Assembly (NCBI GenBank): GCA_022606425.2
Contig: JAHDVF020000441.1
Location: 372,001-436,000, forward strand
Length of the DNA: 64,000 nt
Direction: 5' to 3'
DNA from: Lepidostoma basale
Taxonomy: Eukaryota; Arthropoda; Insecta; Trichoptera; Lepidostomatidae
The notes below the pieces were generated by a model that saw only the letters and a list, made by a program, of their open reading frames with translations, was not told the origin of the DNA and did no database searches. Of this stretch, positions 50,150 through 61,320 are shown one piece after another. Each line of letters starts with the position of its first letter. Within the stretch, counting starts at the first letter, position 1. A program made the translations under genes and the position numbers.

Positions 50150-50440
50150 TTCGTTTTATTTCTAATCTAGAACACCCCCCGACGGTTAATTTTAATTTCA
50201 AGTGAAGAAATCTCATTATGAAAGATGAAATCAACCAATTAAAACCATTTCAATTTCCAATTGCTGATTTGGATAATTTTCTCGGCATGGGGAGCGCCCG
50301 AGGGAGTTATACCTCCCAAAAAATTAACGAGGAAATAAGATTTTCACTTAAAAGCCGAAAACAGATTCGGTTTGCATCTTCTAGTGAAATCAATTCAGCT
50401 ATCTTTTTTTCTCATTGACTGTGAATTCATCGAATTCTAA
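50150..50440 (+). other. Unrecognised ORF in unique intron DNA
   Basis: ATG 50,218 opens a 66-codon frame (MKDEINQLKPFQFPIADLDN and so on to TGA 50,416). It contains a GC-richer core GGCATGGGGAGCGCCCGAGG and is not repeated. No domain was recognised. It could be a conserved intronic element or an alternative exon. Confidence 0.25.
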
Positions 50441-50509
50441 TCTTAGCTTTCAATTTTTATTTCTTCTATATTCGCCATCAAATGGCGGTTATACTCGTAG
50501 ATTCACACT

Positions 50510-50595
50510 TTTCACATAAATGTTTCGGGACATTGAAGCCTTTACACTGAGAAAGGGTTTTTGTGTCCCGAAACATGTTTGTGAAAACTGTAAAA
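50510..50595. repeat. Inverted hammerhead-like hairpin
   Basis: ACATAAATGTTTCGGGACA and TGTCCCGAAACATGTTTGTG are inverted arms with CACTGAGAAAGGGTTTTTGTG between. The core is CTGAGAA, one base off CTGANGA, and the cleavage UC is changed to UU. Confidence 0.5.
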
Positions 50596-50654
50596 AAATG
50601 TTTTTAATAAGTTATTCAAATTTCGATTTTATACTATATTTGAAATAAAATTCC

Positions 50655-51160
50655 ATACACAATGTAGTTCTAGTGCCAACTCTCATGTATGGAAGTGAAG
50701 CTTGGAGCTGGCAAAAGAAGGATGAAAGCAGGATAAACGCCGTAGAAATGAGATCACTAAGAAGAATGTGCGGGAAAACGTTGCATGATAGAATACCGAA
50801 CGATGAAATAAGAAAGAAATGTAAGGCAGATGACTGCATCATGAATAAAATTAAAAAAGGATCCCTGAGATGGTTCGGACATATGGAGCGAATGGATGGG
50901 AGTAGAATGGTTAAAAAGTTGTACACAAGCAGAGTGAGTGAGAAAAGAAGCCGAGGACGACCGAGGAAAACACGGCATGACCAAATTAATCAATTACTAA
51001 AAGGCGGCCACATTCGAAGTCAGAACAATCGACGTGCGTGCATGGTACTGTATGGATGTAGAGGAATCACGAGAGGTATGCCAGGATAGGCCAGTGTGGT
51101 GATCCATCTTCTCTGCCTACCCCTCCGGGGAAATGGCATGATGTTTAGTTAGTTAGTTTA
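50655..51160 (+). mobile_element. LINE-T 3' end, plus strand, long open frame
   Basis: The frame 50,673-51,089 encodes MPTLMYGSEAWSWQKKDESR, NAVEMRSLRRMCGKTLHDRI, KGSLRWFGHMERMDGSRMVK and RSRGRPRKTRHDQINQLLKG. It then shifts near 51,045 (C-M-N-V-E region) and ends AATGGCATGATGTTTAGTTAG. It represents the K-G-G-H-I-R-S subgroup, diverged from the N-V-G-H-V-R-S subgroup. Confidence 0.85.
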
Positions 51161-51174
51161 AAATTCCATATCAA

Positions 51175-51335
51175 AATTTGTGAAAAAAATATTTTTTAGA
51201 AGTTTTATTTTATGTTATGGGAGCGAAATTTTCACCTAGCAGATCATTATGAAATTCCAACGAAACATCGAAAAACGTGATTCACATAATATATAATAAT
51301 ACATTTTTGCATTCATTTTTAAAAAAAAAACATGT
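51175..51335. repeat. Hairpin family B, inverted pair
   Basis: TTTTAGAAGTTTTATTTTAT, GGGAGCGAAATTTTCACC, then CCAACGAAACATCGAAAAAC and GTGATTCACATAATATATAA. The tail of a LINE-T copy ends just before it. Confidence 0.5.
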
Positions 51336-53275
51336 GGTAAGTTAAAACGGTTTGTGTATCAGTAAATAAATAACTCCGTTAATAGTGATATTTTTTTATT
51401 TTAATAAGTTCCTAAATGCTTATAAATGGCAATCTTTAAACTGACCTTTAATATATTCTTCGTTGTTGGGTTTTAATAATTACATATTATTTATTAAGAA
51501 GACCTTACAATATTTTTTTTGGTAATATGGATGATCGGGTTTCGGAAGACTAGAATACAAATGCTATTATTGTTTTAATATTATATTTATAATACGGATA
51601 AACATAATTTGCATAATGCATTTAGTAAGATCTTTTTTTTTTGCATACTCTATGGAATTCGAAATCCAATTAAAAATAATAGTGTATTAAAATAGCTTAC
51701 AAATAAAAAACCTTTAAAATCGTAAGTTAGGTCATCTTGAATTCAATTCAACAGCAGCATAAATAATTTTGATCATTACGTTTTTTTTGTGAAGACAAAA
51801 ACTTGACCGTGTTTTTGTTATTATGTATATCTCGGATGAATAAGTATGAGTAGTTTTATTTATAGAAACACGGTCTCTTAATGTGTGTTCCCAAACAAGT
51901 TTTATTTATAAACCATAAATTAAAACTGTTTTGGCTGTTGTGAACATAACAGGAAAGTACGGCCATGTTTACCGCTTCCTCCGTAAGAAACCGAACCTAC
52001 GAAATAACCTCAAACGACACTTTCGGATTTATGTTACAACAAACTTCACTTGCGAGCTATTCCTTTACTTTCTTGACTATTAAAACAACTCTCCCAGTGG
52101 TTATGAGCTCCTGGGAAAATATGTTCACTCTTCTAAGTAATTCCCTGTTTTTTTTTTGCTTAATTAATTAGTATTATCAGTGATGTATTCAATAAAATTC
52201 AGATTAAGCTAATAAAACCAAATGTGTGAAATAATTAACTAATAAATTAATCAACTACGATATAATGATAAAATTTCTGACTCTCTGATGTTTTACCTTT
52301 AAACAATAAATATAAAATAAATTTAATAGTAAATAAAAAAGCGAAATATAACATTATACGAGTATGATAACTTAACAGATTAACATTATTTATTGTGCTT
52401 TTGTTACATATACTGTATATATCGAATCTTTTTATCTTAAATATTTTTTATAATCGGTTATATTTTTTATTTTTTTTTTTCAAAACACGTTACGTTTACT
52501 TATTTAAGCTTATTTATTTCGATACAGTTCGACGACAGTATACTTACGTAAACATAGTATATAATAATTTATACAGCGATATTTTATTTTTTATTTTAAA
52601 AACAATTTATTCATAATTTACTCTGAAAGCTTATAATGATTCACGATCACCATTTCACCACAATATAATATTTGCGTTATTTGACCAGGTCGTTCATATG
52701 TAAAATAAAATTTTATTCGTTTTCTACCGAATGAAGAAAAAGCTTTTTTATCATCCTCAGTCATATTCGTGTTACCAATTTCGTATTTACCACTTATTTC
52801 TATCTGGCAAGAATATCCACGAAACCGGTCGTACGATTACAACCCCTTCTAGATACATTCTCTGCTGATAAAAATTTGCCACATTTTATTTTAAATATTC
52901 AATTATAAGAGCTACTGAATATATAAATAACTGTTTACCATTTCGTTCGACATAACCTGGTATACAAAATGAGCTTATTTACATTATTAGCTTCTGTTAT
53001 AACATCAGTGAAAATGTCTTCTAAAGCATTCCACTTTGACCACTATTTACTATGAAAATATCCACTCTTTTCTTGCAGAATTGTTGTTCTACCAATAACA
53101 CGCTGCGCGCCTTTTTTGATCTTACATATTCGTCTCCATTCAACCTTGCATTCCTTCCTTAAAACTACTTCATATCATCCTTGTATCTTATAGCTCAAAG
53201 ATAAAAGCAATCTGAAATACAAGGTGTTCCGAATTAATTAAGTTTTTTTTCCTAAACGCAGTTTCTATTCTATTG

Positions 53276-53276
<1 letters not shown>
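51336..53276. other. Long AT-rich intron stretch, no gene
   Basis: No repeat family was recognised. At 51,960-52,130 the DNA is less AT-rich with a 68-codon frame (MFTASSVRNRTYEITSNDTF and so on) lacking a domain. Another unrepeated block is at 52,770-52,850. Confidence 0.35.
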
Positions 53277-53327
<51 letters not shown>

Positions 53328-53328
53328 T
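53277..53328. repeat. AAT microsatellite
   Basis: About 17 uninterrupted TAA/AAT units. Translation as poly-Asn is an artefact. Confidence 0.9.
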
Positions 53329-53374
53329 TAAAAATCTAAAATATATTTTTTTGTTTATTATTAAAAATTATGAG

Positions 53375-53455
53375 AATGCCTCTTCTTTAGAAGTTTTATT
53401 TTACGAATATTTGATGGAAGTGACATGTTTAGCCATGCTTGGTTATATCAATATT
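53375..53455. repeat. Hairpin family B, one arm
   Basis: TCTTTAGAAGTTTTATTTTA, GATGGAAGTGACATGTTTAG. A relative of 32,170. Confidence 0.45.
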
Positions 53456-53754
53456 TTGAATAAAATTTATATCTTCGACAATATGTTTATGATTGTAAAA
53501 TAAGCCAATTCTACAACAGACGTAATATTGTGTTAATTAAAATACTGCACAAGCTATTTAAAAAAAAATCATGCAGATGAAAGAAAGTTTGGCCTGTTAG
53601 TCTTAGGTTCGATGAGTTAATGGGATAGTAGCCATGTGTCAAAAAAAATCCTCTGAATAATTGGATTTAGTTAATATAAATGCAATCGAAACAATTCTCT
53701 TACATTTTTTTATAAATTAAAAAACAGATTTTTTTTTTGACATTCGAGAGTAAT

Positions 53755-53865
53755 TTTCATGTTTAAAAGGTTTCACTCCTTCATCATCGGAAGAACGATG
53801 TAAATAAGCGTACATCGTTTTCCCGATGATGAAGGTGTTAAACCTTCGAAACATGTCGATAAATT
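53755..53865. repeat. Inverted hammerhead-like pair, AAGG stem
   Basis: Right arm: GATGATGA, stem AGGT/ACCT around GTTAA, then CGAAACATGTCG (53,816-53,858). Left arm is the inverse (CACTCCTTCATCATCGG). Between them CGATGTAAATAAGCGTACATCG forms a further hairpin (split by small loop). C3 of the core is not conserved. Confidence 0.55.
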
Positions 53866-54559
53866 GATTAATTCATTAAAAAACTGCTTAATTATCCAAT
53901 TTATTTTAATGTAAAAATAAATTCAAAAGTGAATAAAATGTTGTTTTATTTAAAAAAAAACTTTTTATGGAATTCCAGTGTTCAAGCTTTAAATGTATGT
54001 CTTATTTTATATTGAAGAAGTATAAAATGGTTTGAAACAAACACCATGTATACTATGTGTACTACAATAAGTCAGTAAGGTCGTTTAAATTTAGGTCCCC
54101 AATTCCCAATGCGTATTACAGCTTCTGTGATGTAAAGCTTATTGCGAGTATCCTCCTAAGTGCGACATTTTCACACGGTTTCCGACTGAAATGGGTACCA
54201 CACGTCCCTACAGCCCGAACACGACACAACACAACACTGTACCATCTGGTTGCCATGTTTTAATAAATTTATTCGGTGTTTCTTTTACAATTCTTTACAA
54301 TATGCTGCAGCGCAGCTCTTGTTGCTGTTCCACAGCGTACGTTTGCAATTAAAGTTACAAAATGTAATTGTTGCAATTCAATTAAAAACATCTATACCGT
54401 CTAAATCGAAGAAATATTTAATCAATACGAAACCGCTCACAAATGCATGAAAATGAATATTTATTTTATATTTGTGTGAATTGTAAATAAATTTAATAAT
54501 TTTTTGTTGATATCAACAACGTAATACAAAAACTTGATTTACAATACAATTAATAAATA

Positions 54560-54785
54560 ACTAACCCCACAGTAAAAGAGCTCTCAAATTACGACCCAAA
54601 CACCTCCAGCCGCCACAAGCGCCCAAAATTGATCCTCCTTCAGAGGAACACTCCGGGCCACACAAATCATGCCCCCGCATAAACTAACAACCCACCAAAT
54701 CACCTTCCAACAATGTTCCCATCAGACGTAAGAGGAATAGCCACATGAGCTGAACCTCTGTAAGCCAGAAGATCCAAGTCCAATT
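54560..54785 (+). repeat. Repeat X, longest copy
   Basis: Reference copy. It reads TTACGACCCAAACACCTCCA, GATCCTCCTTCAGAGGAACA, CTCCGGGCCACACAAATCAT, CCCGCATAAACTAACAAC, CACCTTCCAACAATG, GACGTAAGAGGAATAGCCAC and TCTGTAAGCCAGAAGATCCA. No Pol III boxes and no open frame were seen. Class unknown. Confidence 0.65.
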
Positions 54786-54924
54786 ATATGACAACTGTTA
54801 AAGCGCCGCTTTCGTGATTTAATCACGTCACGGGAATAATTTAAAATAAAATATAAAAAAAGATATCTTTTTTCATATTTATATAAGATATACACAAATT
54901 AAAATTATATTTATGTAATAATTA

Positions 54925-55150
54925 AATAAAACGATGTTTTTTAACTACTTCCACTTTTGTCTTTATTTAGACAGCGACCGGTTTCGCCAGGCTCGCTGGC
55001 ATCGACAGACTGGTCGATGCCAGCGAGCCTGGCGAAACCGGTCGCTGTCTAAATAAAGACAAAAGTGGAAGTAGTTAAAAAACATCGTTTTATTTAATTA
55101 TTATTTAAAATGAACTTCCATCAAGAGATTTCAGTAAAATCATTTGATTA
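54925..55150. repeat. Near-perfect inverted repeat with hammerhead-like arms (CCGGTC family)
   Basis: The two arms (54,926-54,998 and 55,011-55,086) are almost exactly inverse: AACATCG, AACTACTTCCACTTTTGTC, then ACAGCGACCGGTTTCGCCAG. The right arm contains CTGGTCGA, stem GCCAG/CTGGC, GAAA, CCGG and UC, with GACAG/CTGTC as helix I. The core has one extra base compared with CTGANGA. After 55,086 it carries CCATCAAGAGATTTCAGTAA, shared with 43,183. Confidence 0.75.
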
Positions 55151-55369
55151 TATTTATGTATTTGCTTTTTTTTAAGAAATAAATTTCTAACCGATTGCTA
55201 ATATCAGATGCAGCATTCATTTTAGATTAAAAACGCGTCTTAATACAACCTTGAAGTAATTTCATCACGAACGTTGCGCTTTCAAAGTAAGTGTATTTTT
55301 TTTATTATTAAAGACTAAACGAAATAAAATTAAAAATGAATTTTAAAAACTTTTACTAGTTTTAACATC

Positions 55370-55510
55370 ACTTTATTTTTGTCAAAACAAATCGGTTTCG
55401 CTCCCGCGGGGTTAGGAAACAAACTTATTTTCAGTTTGTTCAAGCCCCGACTAAGCAATCCGGCGGAAGCGAAACCGGTTGGTTTCGACAAAAATATATC
55501 AAGCAGGAAC
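55370..55510. repeat. Inverted hairpin with GAAACCGGTT arms
   Basis: ATCGGTTTCGCTCCCGCGGG and GGCGGAAGCGAAACCGGTTG are inverted arms about 70 bases apart, with AAACAAACTT and AGTTTGTT between. No CTGANGA is in place. Confidence 0.5.
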
Positions 55511-56814
55511 TATCGTTATAAAATAGTTTTAAAAATATTTCTTACTATACCACACTACAAACAAAGTGAATGAATAAAATAAGGTTGAATATACATATAA
55601 AAAAAACATACATAAAGGTATACATATGTTTACGTGAATTCGTGAAAAAAGCTGTATATTTAACAATAAACTATATGTTTTATTATATTGAAACAAGTTT
55701 GTATTTTATTTTATTACCGCAAGTTTTTGCTGCCTTGCAGTTATGCACATATCAAATCCTGTCTTCTATTAATAAGACTTATGGATAAACGAGGTCATAA
55801 AATTCTGTAAATTTCCTCTCGACTTAACGAACATCGTTTTTTTTCTATCCCCTGATTTATGGTTTTCATATTGAGAATATGTTTTAAGTAAAAAGGAACG
55901 AAACAGCCAGTGAAGTATTACGCAATCATAGTTTGGTATCTGAAACCATTTGAAAAAAGCCACCATCCGAGTTTTGAGTTAACCCAGCGTCGAATAGCGC
56001 TAGTTCAGAAGTCGATAAGAATGTGTCTCGTTTATTTTTATCGTGATAATACACAATAAAATGGCGCTCTCGCTTCGAGAACGTTAGAAAAATAAATAAA
56101 CACAACCAATGCAACAACAAGCGCCCATCAAAGTGTATTTTTATTCGTGTTTTTCACTCCAAGAGCGTGGGAGATGTTTTTTATTAAGCTCCGTGAACCA
56201 AACTGAAATTAATTTTGATTCACACATGTGATGCAAGTTTCGTAAAGATCACAATGTTTTTTTTTAAACTCAAATTCGAAACAATGATAATAATTTTGAA
56301 GCGCTTATTTGAGGACTTTTTTATGTCGTGTATAAGCTGCGACAAAGCATTAAAAAGAGCGTGTAAAAGCGATAGTTCACGATGTTTGAGGATTTATGGA
56401 CTACTTAAACAAGAAAATTTTCACGAAATATAAATAGTCTACTCAAGCATTCTCTGATAAAAACAAGAAGCAATATGTCGATATCTTAGAGTAATAAAAC
56501 ATTTTAAGGGTGATTTTATCATTTAACGTGAACTGATATTTTATTAACATAATTATTTTTCGAATATTTTATGATTTACATATCGCCAATAGTTCTAAAA
56601 AAAATAGTTTAATAAATCACCCTAAAATCTCCCATTATAAAAATCTTATTCAAAACATAAAAACCAATTAAGCTCGTGTTTATGTTATATCTCTGGTACT
56701 CTGTCTAAGTTTAATTTACACATGTTCATACTAAAGTTCTTGTATTTTGATTTAAATATTATTGGTTATTCATTGCTTCTTGAACAATGATGTAAACCTC
56801 CATATTTAATAATT
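55511..56814. other. AT-rich intron stretch, no gene
   Basis: Several short frames exist but none has a motif or unusual composition. A less AT-rich block lies at 55,915-56,130. Confidence 0.35.
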
Positions 56815-57065
56815 AATGCGAATGAAAACATATGTTTTCTAGAAATTTTATTATAATTTATGGCCATGACACGTTTTGCCTTTCTAAGGCATTATAAAAA
56901 TATCATTACTACTATTATATCATTACATATTACTACCCTTTCGGGGAGACGGCGTGATGGTTAGTTAGTTAGTTAGTTATAATGCATTAGAAATTCGAAA
57001 TATGCCATTTCTTTAAATTATTATAAAATTTCTTGAAAACAGACGTTTTCATTCGTATTTATTAT
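56815..57065. repeat. Hairpin family B, inverted pair with LINE-T tail inside
   Basis: Left arm GTTTTCTAGAAATTTTATTA, GGCCATGACACGTTTTGCC, right arm AAATTATTATAAAATTTCTT and GAAAACAGACGTTTTCATTC. The centre is interrupted at 56,934-56,979 by a LINE-T tail. Confidence 0.65.
56934..56979 (+). mobile_element. Minimal LINE-T insertion (about 46 bases)
   Basis: TACCCTTTCGGGGAGACGGC, GTGATGG and four GTTA units. This is an extreme 5' truncation and shows that the last 30 bases plus tail were enough to be copied. Confidence 0.8.
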
Positions 57066-57194
57066 TGGTTAGTTTATATTGTTCTCCCGATGTGTAGAAG
57101 ATTTTTTTTTACGTTCAAACTGTAATGTTTTTGTTAGGAAATAACATACTTATCTCACATGCAGTGATGATAAGAATCACGCGATTCTCCTTAT

Positions 57195-57431
57195 CTATGC
57201 AAAAAGAAAAGTATCATGTGTGCAATTAATCGCAGTCAAATATTTGATAGACGAGGTACCTTCTCCAAAAAATGTTCCTATATCTGGCTGCAGACTTATA
57301 AACACGCCTTTATTTTTCGTCCTTGGGGCTCTGTGAATGTCAACGTTATCTCTCATAAATATAGCAGCACACCTCATAATGCGAATCTCGTATTTTTAAT
57401 CAAGAGGTTAGAATGTATTCTCGCACTCTGA
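57195..57431 (-). other. Unrecognised protein-like stretch, minus strand
   Basis: The minus strand reads MRCAAIFMRDNVDIHRAPRT, KNKGVFISLQPDIGTFFGEG and continues to 57,195. Composition is more even than in random AT-rich frames. No family was recognised. It could be a transposase relic or chance. Confidence 0.2.
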
Positions 57432-57751
57432 CATTTTGACACTTTTGATAAGAAAATCCAGAAATCAATAAAAAAAATTGTCATGCAACATTAATTAATG
57501 GTAATCAGAAATATATTATGGTATTTTAGGATGCGTTCCATCCAAAACATGTTTATTAAGAGTGCAAAAAATAAAATACAATATGATATTCAGAAATATC
57601 CATACATCAGGGAATCGAAGACCCGTTAGGGTTGGGATTGTATATTTAAAAAAGTATGTTCTCGAGGGTAAGAGAAGAGGAGCAGTGCAAGGATAGAGTT
57701 GTGGTAGGAGAAAGCATCCTCCGTAAGACCATTTTGTTTGGCGGAGTACGT

Positions 57752-57767
57752 GGGGGGGGGGGGGGTA
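57752..57767 (+). repeat. Poly-G run
   Basis: An uninterrupted G run in GTGGGGGG...GTATC, inside a purine-rich, less AT-rich stretch from 57,600. Confidence 0.85.
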
Positions 57768-57987
57768 TCTAACTAATTTTACTATAACTTATAAACAAAT
57801 ATTAGTATTATTATTATACGAGTATATATTTTTATAATTGAGGCGTTTATACTTTCGAGTTCCACAATGACGGTTTTGCTTATTTATTAATTAAATAGCC
57901 GTTTTTCCTACTTTTGAAGCGGGAAAAAGGGTGTTTTAAATCATCAATTATTTTTTGGTTAATGATTTCTATTCAAACAAAAAAGCT

Positions 57988-58305
57988 TTTAACTAACTAA
58001 CTAACTAATCATCACGCCGTCTCCCCGAAAGGGTAGGCAGAAATAATGGACTGCCACACTTTTCTTTCCTGACATATTTCTCCCGCTTCCTCAACATTCA
58101 TACATCGTGTCATGCACGCGCGTCGATTTCTCTGACTCCTCACATGGCTGACATTCAATATTTGATTTATTTGATCGAGCCACCCTTTTCTCGGTCTTCC
58201 TCTATTTCTGGTTCCATTTACATCGTTAACATATAATTTTTTTACCATTCTTTCTTCATTCATTCTTTCCATATGTTCAAACCATCTTAATGATCCTTTC
58301 ATTAA
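57988..58305 (-). mobile_element. LINE-T 3' end, minus strand, open frame
   Basis: The minus frame 58,302-58,012 reads MKGSLRWFEHMERMNEERMV, VNDVNGTRNRGRPRKGWLDQ and SIISAYPFGETA, then the tail complement from 57,991. It is open to its natural end and only about 320 bases long. Confidence 0.85.
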
Positions 58306-58914
58306 GCTTTTAATAAGAGTAAATAAGTATAATAAGACTTTTGGAAAATATTTGTTAATTTTGGTCTACCCGGGTAAAATTTAAAGTTACCCAGCTTGAA
58401 GTCAATGGAACACGATTTTCCCTTCCACTTCTTAACAAAACAGACGTGTGTTATCTTTTTAGTAGCTATTGTTTACCTTTCTTAATTCCATAGATAAGTG
58501 TTACAGCACTCGAAATAACATACCAATTAGGTCCTATCTCGGGTTATCAGAGTGTATTTGTATTGCCGGTACCATTTCATGCATTAAAATAATTCGGCTA
58601 ATAATAATAATAATAATTAGGCTAATTTGTATAGCGCCGTTTACGTTCCGGGCGCTATGACAATGTTTTTAGACATGAGAGCTGCATCTGACACCAACAA
58701 TCAGATATCCATTATTTATATAATATTTTATGCGATATTTTGAAAAGGTGGATTTTTAGGTGAGATTTAAAATCTGTTGGATTATCAATGCATCTAAGGC
58801 ATGCAGGAAGCGTATTGCGGGCGGACGCATTTTAGGTTTTTATAATCAATAATAATGTTTAATTAACGTTGTTAGATTTGTGCGTTCGACACAAACTGCA
58901 ATATTGATATACCA

Positions 58915-59240
58915 TTCTTTTATTGCCAGCTATTCAGGCGAAACCGGTCGCTGTCGAATTAAAGAGATCAATGAAATTAGTTATAAAAAAACGGAGTTTT
59001 ATTTAATTATTATTATATAATTGTATCGAATGTTTTTACTCATCTCTCGATGGGAGTTCATTTTAAATATTAATTAACAAAAAAACGATGTTTTAACTAG
59101 TTCCAGATTTGTCATTGTTTCGTTACTTTAGTCTGTCGATGCCAGCGAGCCTGACGAAACCGGTCGCTCCCGAAATACACACAAAAGTAGTTAAAAAAAA
59201 ACATCGTTTTATGTGAATATTATGTAAAATTATAGTTTAT
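58915..59240. repeat. Two CCGGTC-family hammerhead-like arms in tandem
   Basis: First arm TATTCAGGCGAAACCGGTCG then CTGTCGAATTAAAG (about 58,928-58,975), followed by AAACGGAGTTTTATTTAATT. The second arm (about 59,128-59,225) has CTGTCGA, stem GCCAG/CTGAC, GAAA, CCGG, UC, then AACATCGTTTTATGTGAAT. Between them is an inverted scrap with AACGATGTTTTAACTAGTTCC. C3 to A9 reads CTGTCGA, one base off consensus. Confidence 0.6.
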
Positions 59241-60284
59241 GGTGAGCAAGGGAGATGCATAATAGTCATTATATCATGATTCATACGTTTTGAATAAAGT
59301 TTCATAGGTTTTTTTATATCATCAGTATGTCTTGTCTTGTACGTTCGTGTGTTTACACAAACCTTTATTTATTAAGAACTTCCAACGCCAACCGCAGAGG
59401 TCATTACAATGACAATGAGTATTGAGGAAACTTTAATGTTATTAAAGCATCGAATAGATAATTAAAACAAAGAAATATTATGATTTTTTTAAATTAATTC
59501 TAATTCTCGGTGGGTATTATCTAACCGCAGTAGCAATTGCAAAGATAAAACAATGTTTACAATCATTTAGTGCATATCTATGGATTATTGAAATTACATT
59601 ATAATGTACATACTGGAAAAAAAATAACATTATTTTATTCATCAACTTGTATTTTAGCTACAACAATAGTCACGTTTTAAATATATAACATGTAAATTTA
59701 AACATTTTTTATACCGATAATGTAAATGATTTTGTATGAAAACCATGTATAAAGTAAATATACTAACAGTTTTTATTTTGGAACAATTGGCCCTATTAAA
59801 ATATGTCCGGCATACGTTATAATCCCTCAATTATTAAATCAATTTTATTTAAAGTAGGTACAAATATACAAAATAAACGTTTTTTTTTATTCTGAAGTTT
59901 GAAAGTTGGCAAATATTCTTCTTGGAATACTTAATCGACTCCAAAGGATGTCAAGTGAAACGCTAACATTGCCAACAACAACCGTACGTAGTTTCAACGC
60001 AATCCTATGAACGATGCATGAACGCATATGGAACGAACACACATACCTAATATACGTTAATTTTTATATATTAGATTACATTAAAGCTTATTTTTTATAC
60101 GTTACAATTATTTTAGCCATTAAAAATCAAATACAAATAGCTTTAAACGATTATTTTAATTATCAGTGATGAGTGATGACGTTTGTGATGTAATTTTTGA
60201 GTTTATAGAGCACACACATTTAACATTCCCGTTTACTTGTATATATATAAGACCATTTCATTTCATTTATCTGTTTCAAATCCG
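59241..60284. other. AT-rich intron stretch, no gene
   Basis: Nothing recognised. The unrepeated, less AT-rich parts are 59,375-59,430 and 59,930-60,040. Confidence 0.35.
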
Positions 60285-60460
60285 AGGTGATACGATTAAG
60301 CAAAGATATTGCTCTATCTACCGGCATAACCGTTGGCAGGTTGGTTCAGCATCGTGGGAGATAAAAAATCTATGGCCCCTTCGTCGAAGATAATTATCAG
60401 GGACGAATAGATCTACATTAGGTACTCAGGATTTCTGAGATTTCTGTAGAAGATTAAAAG
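60285..60460 (-). mobile_element. Jockey-like LINE scrap, minus strand
   Basis: The complement of CTCTATCTACCGGCATAACC, GTTGGCAGGTTGGTTCAGC corresponds to R-T-N-L-P-T-V-M-P-V-D-R-A-I. It is very similar to 45,360-45,545. Confidence 0.62.
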
Positions 60461-60464
60461 TTTT

Positions 60465-60590
60465 TAAAACACTCCCGGATGTAATAAGAACAAAGTTTGA
60501 AACTTTCAGCGAAATCGATCAAGTGGTTTTTGAGCGTTTGGAATACACATATACGAACATTGCATTTTATTTATAAAGATTTACGTTATT
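60465..60590 (+). repeat. LINE/SINE-like 3' UTR scrap
   Basis: GCGAAATCGATCAAGTGGTT, TTTGAGCGTTTGGAATACAC and ATATACGAAC, ending TTTATTTATAAAGATT. This order is common at the 3' end of lepidopteran LINEs. Single copy here. Confidence 0.4.
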
Positions 60591-61021
60591 CAGAATTACT
60601 ATCAAGTGTTTAAGAAATCGAACAAAGTAACATTTCAGATTTCGTTTAAAATTTTAATAACAGGCTATAAAAATGTACAATACAATGTCATAAAATCACA
60701 CGTTAAAATACGGATAACCATCACCTTTATCTTTGGGTCAGTGGAGCACTGGTACACATAGATGACTTGCTAACACCGCGCTCAGGTTCGTGACTGAATT
60801 AATAGTAAACACTTGAATCTGTACGATCGGGGTGACATTTCATCAAAAGTCACGCGATCCTGCGGACACAACTGGTTTATCAACACCAATTATACGAATA
60901 AACTTTGGTTACGTCACTATACGTATACCACCAATGTTTCTAAATAAACGCTATATACGAGTATGAAAACGTATACATGCCTCATTTAAGAATATATTTT
61001 TTTTGGGCAACCATTGTTCGA

Positions 61022-61165
61022 TGATGAATGTAGAATAAATGCAGTAGAAATGAGATCTCTAAGACGAATGTGTAGTAAATCTGTAAATGATAGAGTGTCA
61101 AATGCAAGTATAAGAAATGAATGCGGTGCGAATGAAAGTGTTATGAACACAATAATGAAAGGGAA
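61022..61165 (+). mobile_element. LINE-T internal fragment
   Basis: It codes CRINAVEMRSLRRMCSKSVN, DRVSNASIRNECGANESVMN and T-I-M-K-G, an open 45-codon stretch without tail. Directly followed by a jockey-like scrap. Confidence 0.75.
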
Positions 61166-61169
61166 GAAA

Positions 61170-61320
61170 CAAAACATTTGACTTTAGAGAGTATCTTGTC
61201 TTCCTAAAGACGAACCATCTATCATGCGTTCCTGGTACTTTACCTGTTCTCAAATAGATACCTTGAACTGTCCACATGTTTATAATGTCTTTAAAATGAA
61301 TAAGTGATTCATATTATATA
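61170..61320 (+). mobile_element. Jockey-like LINE 3' UTR scrap
   Basis: TTGACTTTAGAGAGTATCTT, AGACGAACCATCTATCATGC and AAATAGATACCTTGAACTG match 20,705-20,830. The TTTGA tail is replaced by TGATTCATATT. Confidence 0.68.

Noticed and set aside
53273..53503. Protein with a poly-Asn run
   Set aside because: It is a translated AAT microsatellite followed by AT-rich DNA.
2405..58305. Various plus-strand ORFs opposite minus-strand LINE-T copies
   Set aside because: They are Ser/Phe/His-rich antisense shadows (for example the FCQFHASLP pattern) that recur wherever LINE-T is inverted.
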